Source: Berberis thunbergii
Taxonomy: Eukaryota; Streptophyta; Magnoliopsida; Ranunculales; Berberidaceae
Direction of reading: 5' to 3'
Length of the DNA: 64,000 bases
Assembly: GCA_003290165.1 (NCBI GenBank)
Contig: QNQO01000202.1
Coordinates: forward strand, 372,001 to 436,000
The stretch's first letter is position 1, and each line of letters starts with the position of its first letter. The notes below the pieces were generated by a model. The model saw only the letters and a list, made by a program, of their open reading frames with translations. It searched no databases and was not told the DNA's origin. The position numbers and the translations under genes are program-made. Positions 51,660-62,514 of the stretch are shown here, one piece after another.

Positions 51660-52966
51660 ATTTTGGAATACAATACACCAAATATATAATATAAACTATA
51701 TATGCTTAAATTTTCTAATTATGGACCGGTATTTTGAGTTGGGCTCGGGTTGGCCCACTCAATAACCTTACTTCCTCCAAAAGTTGTATAAATTTGTTCA
51801 GAAATTCTAAATGGCGAGGAAACGGATGAGAGGGTGGATGTGACCGCTCATCACTCTTGAGAAGTGTGTTTGTTCGAATCTCGAGGGAGATGAGTAGTAA
51901 AACCTCACCCTTCGCCCCTTTCCTCGACAATAAGAAAAGCTCAAATTTGTTAGTAGATAAACAAATTATATGCGAGGTTGAAAGGGTTTTTTTTTTTTTT
52001 AATAATTGTTTTTATCGTTCCTGGCTAAATGCTACGTTAAGATGCGGGAGCCGGGACATTTTTGGGCAGCTTGTAGAGTGGTAGCGGTGATACTCATTGT
52101 TTTGGAGGGTTAATCTCCAAAGACCGCGCACTTGATACTTGATAGACCAAGGTAAAAAAAAAAAAAAGATGTTTGTGTGCACACACAGTGACCCAAAACA
52201 TCAATTGGCAAAGGGACACACACCTACCTAACCATTAAATTTAGGACAATTTCCTTTTGACTTATAATCCATTTTTCATTTATCTAATTGAGCAAATTAA
52301 GGTGTTCATATATATATATATCATCTAAAGTCAAATTGATGCAAACCTCTACTTCATGGATTTGTCTATTCAATTCTTCGTTCAATTTGTTTGTTTGCAA
52401 AAAGATTGAAGAGAGAAAGATGTCTGCTTGAATAAAAAGTGCCGAAAGCTTCCAAAATCCCAAAAACCCAAGTAGAGCTGAATTTTAAATGAAGATTTTT
52501 CTTAATAATTCATTTCATTTGTTTATCTTTGATCTATATGCATGATGATACTTTATGTAGGAGCTTGATGGCCATATTGTGAGTGAGACATTGATTTCAT
52601 GTTTGTATTAACGAAGACTACACAAACACTACTAATTTATTATGGAGACATGGAAGTAGGGAAGATAAAACAAATTAAAATTTCAAAGAAACTGAAGACA
52701 AAACTAGCTTGATGGATGTTATCAACTTCTCAGTTACAAGGGTCTCATTTACGAAATTTTCGCAATATTAGATTAAATGATAATAACATTAGATGATGTC
52801 ATCCAAAATTTTGATATTTCAATTATTGGAGAACAAACTCGCAGTGTTATTTACAGTAACAAATAACATTTTTGTGAATTTATGAGAAAAGAAATGTTAT
52901 TTTGGAACTATGAACAAAACATCTACGTGTATCACTTGATGCAATTATAAATTGATGTATTGAGAG

Positions 52967-53236
52967 CAATCCTTCTACGTATCGAGGGAGGGAACGAGGT
53001 AGGGAGCGAGGATGCTCCCTCGCACGTCGTCCTGCGTCGTGCCTCGCACGTGGTCCTGCGTGGATTCAAAAAAAAAAAAAAAAATATTGAAAAAAAAAGA
53101 GGGAATCGAAAATTTTGGGGAGAAAAGGAGGGAGCCGCTCCCTCTCCCCATTTCCATCTCCATCTCCACAGCAATCCACAGAGACAGAGAAAGAGCTTGA
53201 ACCCCAAATCTCAAAACCCCATCGAATCTCTGAAGG
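52967..53236 (+). repeat. Left terminal inverted repeat of the Pack-MULE
   Basis: Matches the reverse complement of 55743-55992 almost base for base, apart from about 20 extra A-rich bases near 53068-53100. GC-rich and repetitive near the tip (TCGAGGGAGGGAACGAGG), purine-rich further in. Confidence 0.9.
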
Positions 53237-53343
53237 TTTCTCAACCCATCGAATTTCTCTCTGAATCGAAATCGAAGTTGTTTCACAGACTACTCGACCG
53301 ACGTTCTCTTTTTCTCCAAAATGAAGCCACTACTCAATCTCTC

Positions 53344-53538
53344 ATGAAAAAACAAAACTTCAAGCAATGGAAACCCTCTCAACATCCCTATTTTCACTCT
53401 TATTCTTCTTCTTCTGTAAAGTCATCAAAGAAGAAGGGAATTATAGATTGGTATTTGGGGATGCTCGAAACGCGCCCTGTTCTCACAAAGAGTCTCACTG
53501 CTGGGCTCATCTACACAGTTGCAGACTTGTCTTCTCAG
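53344..53538 (+). pseudogene. Captured first exon of an Mpv17/PMP22-family gene
   Basis: From ATG 53344 the frame runs to a GT donor after base 53538. It encodes GIIDWYLGMLETRPVLTKSL and TAGLIYTVADLSSQ, the N-terminal signature of Mpv17/PMP22 membrane proteins (plant At2g14860/At4g33905-like). None of the later Mpv17 exons is present. The frame is also open upstream into the left inverted repeat, so a chimeric product of up to 213 residues could be read if transcribed and unspliced. Confidence 0.8.
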
Positions 53539-54407
53539 GTAAACAAACAAAGCCCTAACTTTTTAGTATCTCAATTACCCAAATTGCACATGAAAAACTA
53601 GAAAGGTTTTCTTTATTATTTTCTGTTGAATAATTTGTTAAAAGGGGTTGATTTTTTGTAGTGGGTTGAAATGGTGATCATGCATTAGGTACGCTATGGT
53701 GTTGATGTATTATAGGGTTGAAAAGGGGAGGAAAATATCTAAAATGTGGTGCATTTGGCAGGCCATTTAAGTGCATTGTTGTGAAGATGTATCTGTTGAT
53801 GAATTTAATACAATATAATAGGCCATGCATATTAGTAGGGATGACTTGTGTTAGGTCTCACACTTAGGAAACTAGAAAGGGTGCATTATAAAGCATCATT
53901 TAGTTTGCATTCCAAATTCCACAAATAGGATTTCCTGATTAATGCACAATCTTATTGTTCTTGTTGTTGTTGTGACCTATGAATGGTGGTGGTGGTCGTG
54001 ATTCAGAAAAAACATTACTGCAGCTGCAATCAAAATGAGCAAATATAAGTTTAAATGTTTGAAGTTATTTCAACCATTTTTGGCACCAACTGATCACATT
54101 TTTGTTTTTCCTTTCTTTCAAAAGTCATGATCACTTATAGATTTCTAGGTATAATATCTTTGAATTAATATTGATTAGTAGATCTAAGAGATCTAATGTT
54201 TTGATCTACTTTGATCTTTATCAATACTTTGCACAATCACACAATAATAAAGCTTTAGAAAAATAAACCAACTCTATAAGCTACATCAGTAGAAAAGATT
54301 CACTATTAAACAATATCACGATTACCAGATTATTCAATCAAGGCACTTACTAAGCCATTCTCAATCTAAACGAGTGAGTTCTCCACTTGCAACCAACTTT
54401 TATACAG

Positions 54408-54720
54408 GAAAGCTTGCCCATGTTTGGCTTCACTGGAGGGTGCTTACCCATGTCTAGATGGGATGAGCTAAATAGTTTCTTCAAGAAGGCTGGGTAATTT
54501 TGAATCTGATCTTCTCATTTGGCAGAGTTAGCATTTGTTCGCTGTAGGCTTTATGTTTGTTTATTTCTTCTGATTTTTATCAGGGCTGAGATCATTTTTG
54601 GATTGAATGCACTCAATGGTAGAACTATTAACCCAGACCAGTCAGCAACAGGACCTTGGAATTCCAGCAATGCAGTCAGCAACAGGACCTTGGAACTATT
54701 AACCCAGACGTAATATATGA
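54408..54720 (+). pseudogene. Captured GH79 heparanase-like gene fragment
   Basis: Exon 54408-54493 gives FGFTGGCLPMSRWDELNSFF followed by KKA. The next exon from 54584 gives GAEIIFGLNALNGR, then ATGPWNSSNA. These are well-known segments of plant heparanase-like (GH79) proteins, before the catalytic Glu region. The intron between them keeps its GT-AG borders and phase. After WNSSNA the sequence departs: GTCAGCAACAGGACCTTGGA and AACTATTAACCCAGAC are each present twice, and the frame stops at TAA near 54713. The catalytic residues are absent. Confidence 0.8.
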
Positions 54721-54789
54721 ATTACTATTAGAAAAAGTGAACCTTGTTATTGGTTATTGAATGAACATTATGGAACGAGGTTGATGGTT

Positions 54790-54862
54790 ATTGCATTTAG
54801 AAAAGCAGCGCGTTGCAGGCGCAGTCTGTGGTCTGGAACATGTCTACTTTTCTAAATGCAAT
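54790..54862. repeat. 16-bp inverted repeat inside the Pack-MULE
   Basis: ATTGCATTTAGAAAAG (54790-54805) and its exact complement (54847-54862) bracket about 41 GC-richer bases. It may mark a rearrangement joint between two captured pieces. Confidence 0.65.
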
Positions 54863-54990
54863 AAAATGCTATGATTCATCCAGTTCCTATGCTAGAACTT
54901 CTGTATAAACTTATGCTGAATGAAATAAAATTGATATTTTGACATGTTGAAACTGTGTAGTCTAACCATATTACCCGTAATTCTTATCAG

Positions 54991-55680
54991 CCTGTGCAGA
55001 AGGGAACAAATGGGGGAGTGACAAAAACTGGACTCCTACCGCTGCAGCAGTAGGCACTCTCATTGGTGCATCATTTTATATATTTGGATTCTTTACAACA
55101 AAATGCCCTGATGTAGCTTTCAAGCAAATAATGGTAATACCCCTCAGCACAATGGCTGGACTTGGTGGGAGTCTGATAGACTCTCTGCTGGGAGCCACTT
55201 TGCAATTCAGTGGATTTTGCTCGGTTCGAAACAAGGTAAAAACAACTGCAGTTGCCCATATGCTCTCTAAGTTAAGCAGTCAACATGAACAATCGAACCT
55301 TCATCCTATTTTGGATGTGGTATACCATCGTTTGATCTATCCATGCTATGGTGGTAAATTGGTAACTTTCCTGTTTCTACCACTTATCACACTGAACCCT
55401 ACCCTTTTTGAAAGTCATAGAGATCCATACTTTTAAATAGCTTGTAAAGATATATTTTTGCAATGCCCAGCTAGTACCAGTGTTTTAAGTATGTCGTATA
55501 TTTATCAGGCTAAAATGCAACATCAACCAGTTGAGTTATTTCACTGAAATTGTAAGATTCATGTTCACAAATCCAATATTGATTTTTTTTATTGCCTTCA
55601 CAGGTTGTTGGTGGTATCCCTCAACTGAGAAGGATTGTGGCATCTGTAGGGTGGATACAAGGGTTTCTATGCTCGGAATA
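54991..55680 (+). pseudogene. Captured PGR/TMEM19-like (DUF92) gene fragment
   Basis: Exon 54991-55235 reads PVQKGTNGGVTKTGL, then after a one-base deletion AAAVGTLIGASFYIFGFF, IPLSTMAGLGGSLIDSLLGA and TLQFSGFCSVRNK. This is the conserved core of DUF92 membrane proteins related to plant PGR and animal TMEM19. Without the deletion the exon would be 82 codons with clean phases. The following exon from 55604 opens VVGG, as the family does after VRNK, but soon leaves the family sequence and runs into the right inverted repeat. The fragment cannot encode a working protein. Confidence 0.8.
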
Positions 55681-55742
55681 CCATTCCATTGACTCCAAAG
55701 GAATACCTTCAGAGACGATTCGATGGGGTTTTGAGAGAAATA

Positions 55743-55992
55743 CCTTCAGAGACGATTCGATGGGGTTTTGAGATTTGGGGTTCAAGCTCTTTCTCTGTCT
55801 CTGTGGATTGCTGTGGAGATGGAGATGGAAATGGGGAGAGGGAGCGGCTCCCTCCTTTTCTCCCCAAAATTTTCGATTCCCTTTTTTTTTTGAATCCACG
55901 CAGGACCACGTGCGAGGCACGACGCATGACGACGTGCGAGGGAGCATCCTCGCTCCCTACCTCGTTCCCTCCCTCGATACGTAGAAGGATTG
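55743..55992 (-). repeat. Right terminal inverted repeat of the Pack-MULE
   Basis: Reverse complement of the left arm. Just inside it, a segment ACCTTCAGAGACGATTCGAT is repeated in tandem (from about 55706 and 55742). Confidence 0.9.
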
Positions 55993-56330
55993 GTATTGAG
56001 AGTTTGTGAACTAGTCTGCACTAATCTTCCCTGCCAGGATTGTCAGAGTGATTAGATAAATTTTGCTATTACACGTGAGATCCTGAGCACTAGTCTTCCT
56101 TGCCAGAAATTCTTTATAGTGATTAGATAAAAATATCTGTTGTATAATGTGACACTTCTTTTCTTCTTCTTTTACTTATATATTAAGTTTTAAAATTTTC
56201 GAGCAAGGAATTCAATTTTCTCTAATTTACATGTTTAGTCCATCATATTTATGGACCCAGGTTGAACAAATCTCTCAAAGAATCATTGCAGACCATTTTC
56301 TGGACTAACTTTAATTTACCCTTTTTGCAG

Positions 56331-58106
56331 ATTAATCGTATCAAGCAAGACCATGATCAATGACCTAGCTAGCTAAGGGATAAACACAGTGATGAAATGA
56401 AAATTTTCCATCGTCAAGCGCTGGAAGAACTGAAAGAAGTATGCTTAATTTTGGCGTTGACTGTTAATGTTGAGTATACTTAGTTTTTTTCAGTTGCTAA
56501 TTGATGAGTACCCAATTGTAGAAAGCAATTTCATTGAAGACAAAGCATGAAGTTCAGATGAGAACTTTGAGGCATCAACATGAAGATGAGTATCATAAAC
56601 TTCAAGAGGAACTAGAACTCCAAAAGTCTAAGGTAGACCTGAGGCACATAAAATATTTATCTGTATAGAAATGGAACTTTGACCATGATGTAATTGCGGG
56701 AAGAAAGGCAAAGGGCCTTATTGCAATTACAGTGGAAAGTAATGGATGGAAATCAACAGGAGGATCAAGAAGTGAACTCTAAAAAGGTTTGTTTTCTTCA
56801 TCTTTTTTGTGTGTTCGCTTGGAAGGTTTGGTAAAACCTATGTTTAGTAACACTTTTCTACCCAAATAACATTGTTTTAATTCATTTCAAAAGAAATGCT
56901 TAGTTGTTATCTAGAGGTAAAATTATTGTTTTGTGTTATTTAAAGTTTTGTAATTTGTAGCACTACTAACAACCTCACCTCCTAATAAGCAGTACTATTG
57001 TTTATGTCATGTCCAGTCCAGATACAGAAAACACCAATTGTTGAATGTTCATGCAACTCTCCTTGGTTCTGTTGTTTAGTTTTGACTGATTGATTTTTTC
57101 ATTGGAAAAACATGTTATGAATTTATCGAAAAATCCATTCTTGTATGATGTGATATGATATATGTTACAAGTGAAATATCTACTCCTACCCTAATAAGTC
57201 CAACCCGTACTATGGTTGCAAACAATTGTTACCTTCTTTATCCTCTATAGCTCTTGTAAGACTTCATCCTCTATTTTGCTACAAGGAGGATAAAAGTAGG
57301 GATTGGAAAATTTAGTTAGCAGATAGATGGCAAAAATTTCTTTTGCTGCAAAATTGTCATCTTGTTATTGTTGCACTTACTCGGAAAAATTTAGTTAAAT
57401 TTTCTATTAACGAGGCTTGTCATTTAAAATGTCATCTAAACCTAATTTCTATATGCTTTGATGAATAGTTCCCTAAAATGTTACTAACTTACATACTTTT
57501 CCTTTCCAGGCGTATTCCGTTTGATCAACCAAGATGAGGGACACTGAGGGTAAAAAAAGAAATCAATCTACCGATTTAAGAACTCACAAAGAAGAGAAAT
57601 TGACAAAGAAAATGGTAATTATTCATTCTATCACTCTGGACAATGAATCCATTTCTTTTCCAATAAAAATAGTTAGTCATCTCATTCATTTTCGCTCTTT
57701 CATTTTAGGATTCACCTTTGATAAGAGTAGCACGGACACCGGTTTCAAATATGTTGAGAAGGGTAGAAAATATTCCAAAACACAATAGGAAGGTTAGTTA
57801 CATACCATCTATGTTCTTCCTTAATTTATTCATAGTTTGAAGTGATATTTGAGTTTTTAAGTAAAGATTAAACAAGCAGCACACAATACGTAGAGTATGA
57901 GTTAGTATCATGGAGTAACATTAATTCAAATTGATACTTCTATAGTTTGCAAAGACATGTAATTCAGGTGTATGCGTGAACTCTGCTTTATTGATTTTTT
58001 TTTGCAGGTAACTCATCGTGAATATGAAGTCGAAACATCTAAAGGGAAATTAGTTACAAAGCGCAGGAAAACAAAAAACACAATAATGTTTGATGTGTGT
58101 ATCAAG
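56331..58106 (+). pseudogene. ZYP1: 3' exons of a ZYP1 (synaptonemal complex) gene, decayed
   Basis: Six exon-like pieces: 56331-56438, 56522-56632, 56700-56786, 57510-57614, 57709-57792, 58008-58106. They encode coiled coil (HQHEDEYHKLQEELELQ), then [34 protein letters not shown] and THREYEVETSKGKLVTKRRK. This is the C-terminal part of ZYP1, the transverse filament protein of the synaptonemal complex. Defects seen: two stops in the first piece, acceptor AG changed to GG before the third, a TGA in the fourth. Upstream ZYP1 exons and the final exon are missing. The 5' side begins about 330 bp right of the Pack-MULE; the 3' side ends shortly before a CACTA-type terminus at 58227. Confidence 0.8.
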
Positions 58107-58226
58107 GTAGATGAACTCTTGGCCATAGGGGTAAGCTTCAAATATGGTACAATGATCTTCTCTACAAGGATATAGGATGCAATCCCAAAAGAAAGAAGGG
58201 ATTTTTCGCAGAGTTGTTTGAACCTT

Positions 58227-58530
58227 CACTACTACAAATATAGGCTTGCATAGCGCTTAAAAATAGGCTTAGATAGCGCTTTTTAGCGCTATCTAAGCTA
58301 CCGCTATGGTAGCTTAGATAGCGCTCAAAAAAGCGCTATGCAAGGCGCGTACTTGAATAGCGCTTCGTTAGATAGCGCTTTATTAAGCGCTATCTAAGCG
58401 TTAATTTTTTTTTTAAATTAGCTTGCATAGCGCTTTTATGAGCGCTATTTAATTTTGTTGATTTTTTTAAAAATTTTTTTTTTTTGATTTTTTTTTAATT
58501 AGCTTCTAAAGCGCTATTTAATTTCGCTTG
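58227..58530 (+). mobile_element. CACTA-type transposon terminus
   Basis: Begins CACTACTACAAATATAGG, the standard end of plant CACTA (En/Spm) elements. Many subterminal copies of AGCGCTAT/TAGCGCT follow in both orientations, some forming palindromes. The opposite end was not found, so this is a truncated copy or the edge of a larger one; the right limit is approximate. Confidence 0.75.
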
Positions 58531-58995
58531 TCAAAGTATCAAACAGGGAGTTTGTCAAATTATCAAACATTTCATGCTCCATCTGAATCGTTGCTTAAGA
58601 TGCAAAATTGAATTAGTCGAGAAAGAAATACAAAACCTCTTGGTTTCAACCTTTTTGTTCCAGTACAAGAAAGGGTAACTGGTAGCAAAACCAGATTTTA
58701 GCTCTAACGTACCATTTCTCTCTATCTGTCTAAACTGTGTATGTGAACATGATTGTCTATACAAAAGTTGTCTTTCACCAAATTTGTTATCACTAACTAC
58801 ACTATCACTTTGTAACAGGGGTTTCTCTCTCAACTTCCAAAACACATGATATGAACACCATGGAAGGAGAAACGCGCAACAAAATAAAATTTTTTGAGGA
58901 CATGTGCTTTACAGGATGTGAAATAGCACAAAATGTACAGTTCTGAGGAGCAGGCATGTCACTATAGCAAGTGTTCAGTTCAAAAGAAGATGAGA

Positions 58996-61900
58996 TTACT
59001 CGTCCAGACGCTGGATCTCACCCTTCAATATGCGGTTGTTGCTTTGGACTGTGAATCCAAGGACTGAAGGATCGATCCGCCTACCTTTCTTAGCTTTCTT
59101 TTTAATAGCTTTAGATCCTCCTAGTTCATCATTCAATGATTCTGAACCTCCACCACATCCAGCCTCTGGCATCCCAGGTTTCTGGGAGGTGTTGCTGCTC
59201 TTCAGCTTGTCCACAAATGATGTTTCTGACACATCTGTGTCACTGCCAGACAAGTTTTGCCCGACAAACACATCCTTTACAGGTACCGAAGTTTCAGAAA
59301 CCTTGACTGCAAGAATTCCTTCAGAGTCACGTCTACCATTTGAACATTATCAAACACATAAATTCAAATAATGCCAATAAGGTATTGAAAGAAAAATGTG
59401 CAGGTTTCGAGCCCTGCTGAAGGCATATAATGGTTCTGGGATCTGCTCGCCTTTCAACAACAACAAAGGAAAACAAAAGTGCAGGGTGGTTCATCACTAA
59501 TAAGTTCATAAATGCCTTTTTACTTCACAAGAATAATTAGATATGATCCCATTTATGTAATTCTTTGACTGTTGTAAAAACCTTTGTTGGAAAATGATCC
59601 AATTTTTAGGGCGGCATTGATTGATATGTGAGGAACTCTCTTTCCCCAGCCCCCCTACACAATATATGAAATTGTCATGGGTTGACAAAATACCAGAATC
59701 GTTCTGCAAACTAGCAACATGAGAGACCATTTGCCAAGAAAAATGGCATCTTACTGAAACACATGAACCCGCAAGTTACCACCTAGCTAACTCAAGATTA
59801 CTTAGCAAACTTTTCTCTAGAACAGTAAAAGATTGTGTTTAGATGAGTATACCATCAAAAGCCGCAATGCCGAATGCATTTTTCCCTTTGACATGTGGTG
59901 CAGAAGAAAGTCCAGAGAGAACTTCATGGGAAGGTAAACCTTGTGAGCCGAATTGACATTGCAGTAAAGAGATATCACGCCCTTGGGATACGGTAAAAGA
60001 TACCCTGACAAAGGAGAAAAGTTTAAAATGTTGAATAATACAAAATAACACTTTGCTGCTCACATTCAATAACTAAAAGTCTAAAGTCAACCAGGGTCCA
60101 CAATTCCATAAAAAAGAACAAGCCGTCAACCAAACCCAAAGAAGGAACGAGCCATAACTTTTTACAGCAAAAAAAATGTTTAATTTCATTTCAAGAAATC
60201 TTTTATCGAATGTAGAAACAAACACCTTCATGTACAATATTGTCATTGCAGATTGTCTCATACAATCCCTCCTAAGAGAAAAATGAGTGAGAACGAGATT
60301 AGGATTTAGGGGGATTTAGGGTATCATCATTGTAGACTTTCGAGTTGATCCAGCTTTTCTAATTCAGTGACTGAAAAATATTTTTTTCACGTAAAATACA
60401 ATATTTCTCTCTAAAGTGAATTGATTAGTTGTTAGCATTGAAAGTTGTATGCAATCCTCGGTTTTAATGTCTTATCATTTCAGCTGAAGCTCACCTTCAG
60501 AAGGTATGTAATACTTAATGACTCATAGTCATACGTTTATATTAATTAAGCATCGTTTGCAAATCAACCCCACAGTAGTTACATGGAAGTCTATTTGATT
60601 AATGTAAACTTTACTTACTGGACACTATCCACAGGGAAAAGTGAAAGTTTAGAAATTACAATTATTAAGTTTTTGCATAGACACACATGTGTAACATTTT
60701 TTACCAAGGTCTAATTGCACTAAATGACTTTTAATCGTTAACGTATTACAAACTTCAAAATAATAAACTTAACTGTGATCTGCAGGTTTTCCTAAATCCT
60801 AAAACAAAAATTAAAGCAACTAATTTTAAGATGTCGCCTGGCAGTTGTTACTTGTTAGTGTCTGTAGAAAGAATTCTCAGTTTCTCACCTGTCTTTGGAC
60901 ATATCTTCATCAAACGTGTTATCCAGACCCGAAATATAGTTGTAGAAGCCATTATGCCCATCTGCACCAATCATTCTGTTTCCACATGACAAAGTTTCTA
61001 GGTAAAAGTTAATGAAAATGGACGGTGATAAAGGAATACCTCTGTTTCCAGGTGACGTGTGCTTAGTAACGCTACTAACTGGCAGCTCCAGTTGATCTAC
61101 AGCAGTCACTCCAAATTGCTCAATCATGCTACCTTGAACCCCTAACCCAGGATTGCCTGTCAAACCCTTGCTTAGAGATCCATGTTTCATAGCCTTCTTT
61201 ACATCATTCCAGTCAGATGATTTTGTCCCAGCATACGACTTACCAACCACATCAGAATTCCTGGCAGGTACAGTTTCGTTCCTGTCGATGGATAACTGCT
61301 CAAACAATGCCCCAGATTGAGATCTATGAGGCAGCCGATCACTTCTTAACTGAGCACCCCTATCCAAATTTACCATTTGATCCTGCATAAAGCTGCCAAA
61401 ATTGGAGTGTTGAGGCCCATCCATGAAGGAACTGCCCGACTGAACTGTAGTCCTGTATGAATGATATGAAGAACTAGATCCAGAAATGTGCCCAGAAGAA
61501 TCCCTTCTTTCATAAGATGAGGTAGGAGCACTGCCACTCCTTTCAGATGACTGACTGTTTTGAAGGCCCATTTTCTGCTGGAACAAATCCATCAAAACTC
61601 GTTTTGAGTTCCCATTATTTCCTCCTGCTTGAATCCATGAATTTGGGTCCTTAGACAACATGTGAACTTCTGCTTCCCTTTTCCATTGCTCAGCTTTGAG
61701 ATGCATTTGTTGAATTCGAGGATCCATCCATCCGTTTCCTAGCTGCTCATTGGGTTCAGAATAGTGGTTTCTAAAAGCATCCAAATTTGAAGTATTATAC
61801 TGGTTAGGAACTTGGTGATGGTAAGAACGACTGGCAGAATCCATTGTGCCATATTGATCAATTGAGTGCATCTGACTGTGGCTATCCTGCATGTCTGAAC

Positions 61901-62514
61901 TTTGCATATGACCCATACCATTTATGACATCCATGCTCATCCGACTAAGCAATGCCCCTCTGAAAACAGTTAAAAGTTATCATAAGAAATAGTTGCCAAC
62001 TTATCTATAAGTAGAAATGCTTATGATTAACAAACTAGGATCATGAGACAAGCCAAACAGATCAATCAATCTTCAGCACAAATTTTCTTAGTAAACAGTT
62101 TCAAGCAAACAATTATGATCCTAAAGGAAAACAACCACGAATTGCAAGGGCTGGGGCTGTTGTAAACAATTCAGGTGCCTGCACAACCATCTCTATGATG
62201 AGAAAAGACTATTGTTTTTGTCTCGTAATCGATCTAGTCAAAGGTCTGAATTTCATGAAACCTGTTTTATACTTGCAGAATTCAGACATATAGTTAGACT
62301 AATAGGGAAAAACCTAAACTTGCAGAATATTAACAAGTGATGAATGGTAGGAAACAAGACGTTTAGCCTTAATTTACTCTTGGTCCTTTGTTCTTTCATT
62401 GTTTCCATAAAAAGATCTGTGCAGTACTCCTTGCACTGTGAGTGGCATGCTTTGGTGGAGAAGTAGAGTGTGCCTCTTTTACCTGTCAAGTGGAAGGCTC
62501 ATCCCAAAGTGCAT
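58996..62514 (-). CDS. C-terminal part of a plant GYF-domain-family protein, 5' end uncertain
   Basis: Exons on the minus strand: 60889-61959, 59853-60004, 59306-58996, with matching phases. They encode NGMGHMQSSD, GNGWMDPRIQ, DPNSWIQAGG, SKRVLMDLFQQK, SDTDVSETSFVDKLKSSN and the closing KKKAKKGRRIDPSVLGF, GEIQRLDE. These correspond to the last third of Arabidopsis At1g24300/At1g27430-type GYF proteins, thought to act in mRNA translation control. A small upstream exon (62483-62514, MHFGMSLPLD) splices in phase and would give a complete 521-residue product lacking the GYF domain; full-length relatives are near 1,500 residues or more. Either the gene is N-terminally truncated or the large 5' exons lie beyond 64000. 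The final tail has an extra N (SNNR) and LKGEI where relatives have MMGEI. Confidence 0.7.

Larger units (their letters stand above)
52967..55992 (+). mobile_element. Mutator-like element carrying three host gene fragments (Pack-MULE)
   Basis: The element is 3026 bp. Both ends start CAATCCTTCTACGTATCGAG (right end reversed), and the inverted repeats extend over about 270 bp left (52967-53236) and 250 bp right (55743-55992). They are nearly identical except for a longer A-rich stretch in the left arm. The exact 10-bp duplications outside the ends confirm transposition. There is no MURA-like transposase, so it is non-autonomous. The interior holds, all in forward orientation, pieces of an Mpv17/PMP22 gene, a GH79 heparanase-like gene and a PGR/TMEM19-like gene, with introns retained. 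It therefore fits a Pack-MULE that copied genomic DNA. The high similarity of the arms and the intact duplication suggest a fairly recent insertion. Confidence 0.92.
52957..56002. repeat. 10-bp target duplications of the Pack-MULE
   Basis: GTATTGAGAG occurs at 52957-52966 and again at 55993-56002 in the same orientation, exactly outside the inverted repeats. Mutator-like insertions duplicate about 9-11 bp. Confidence 0.9.

Noticed and set aside
55621..56021. Several overlapping frames in the right inverted repeat of the Pack-MULE
   Set aside because: They mirror the left repeat and are low-complexity repeat translations, not genes.
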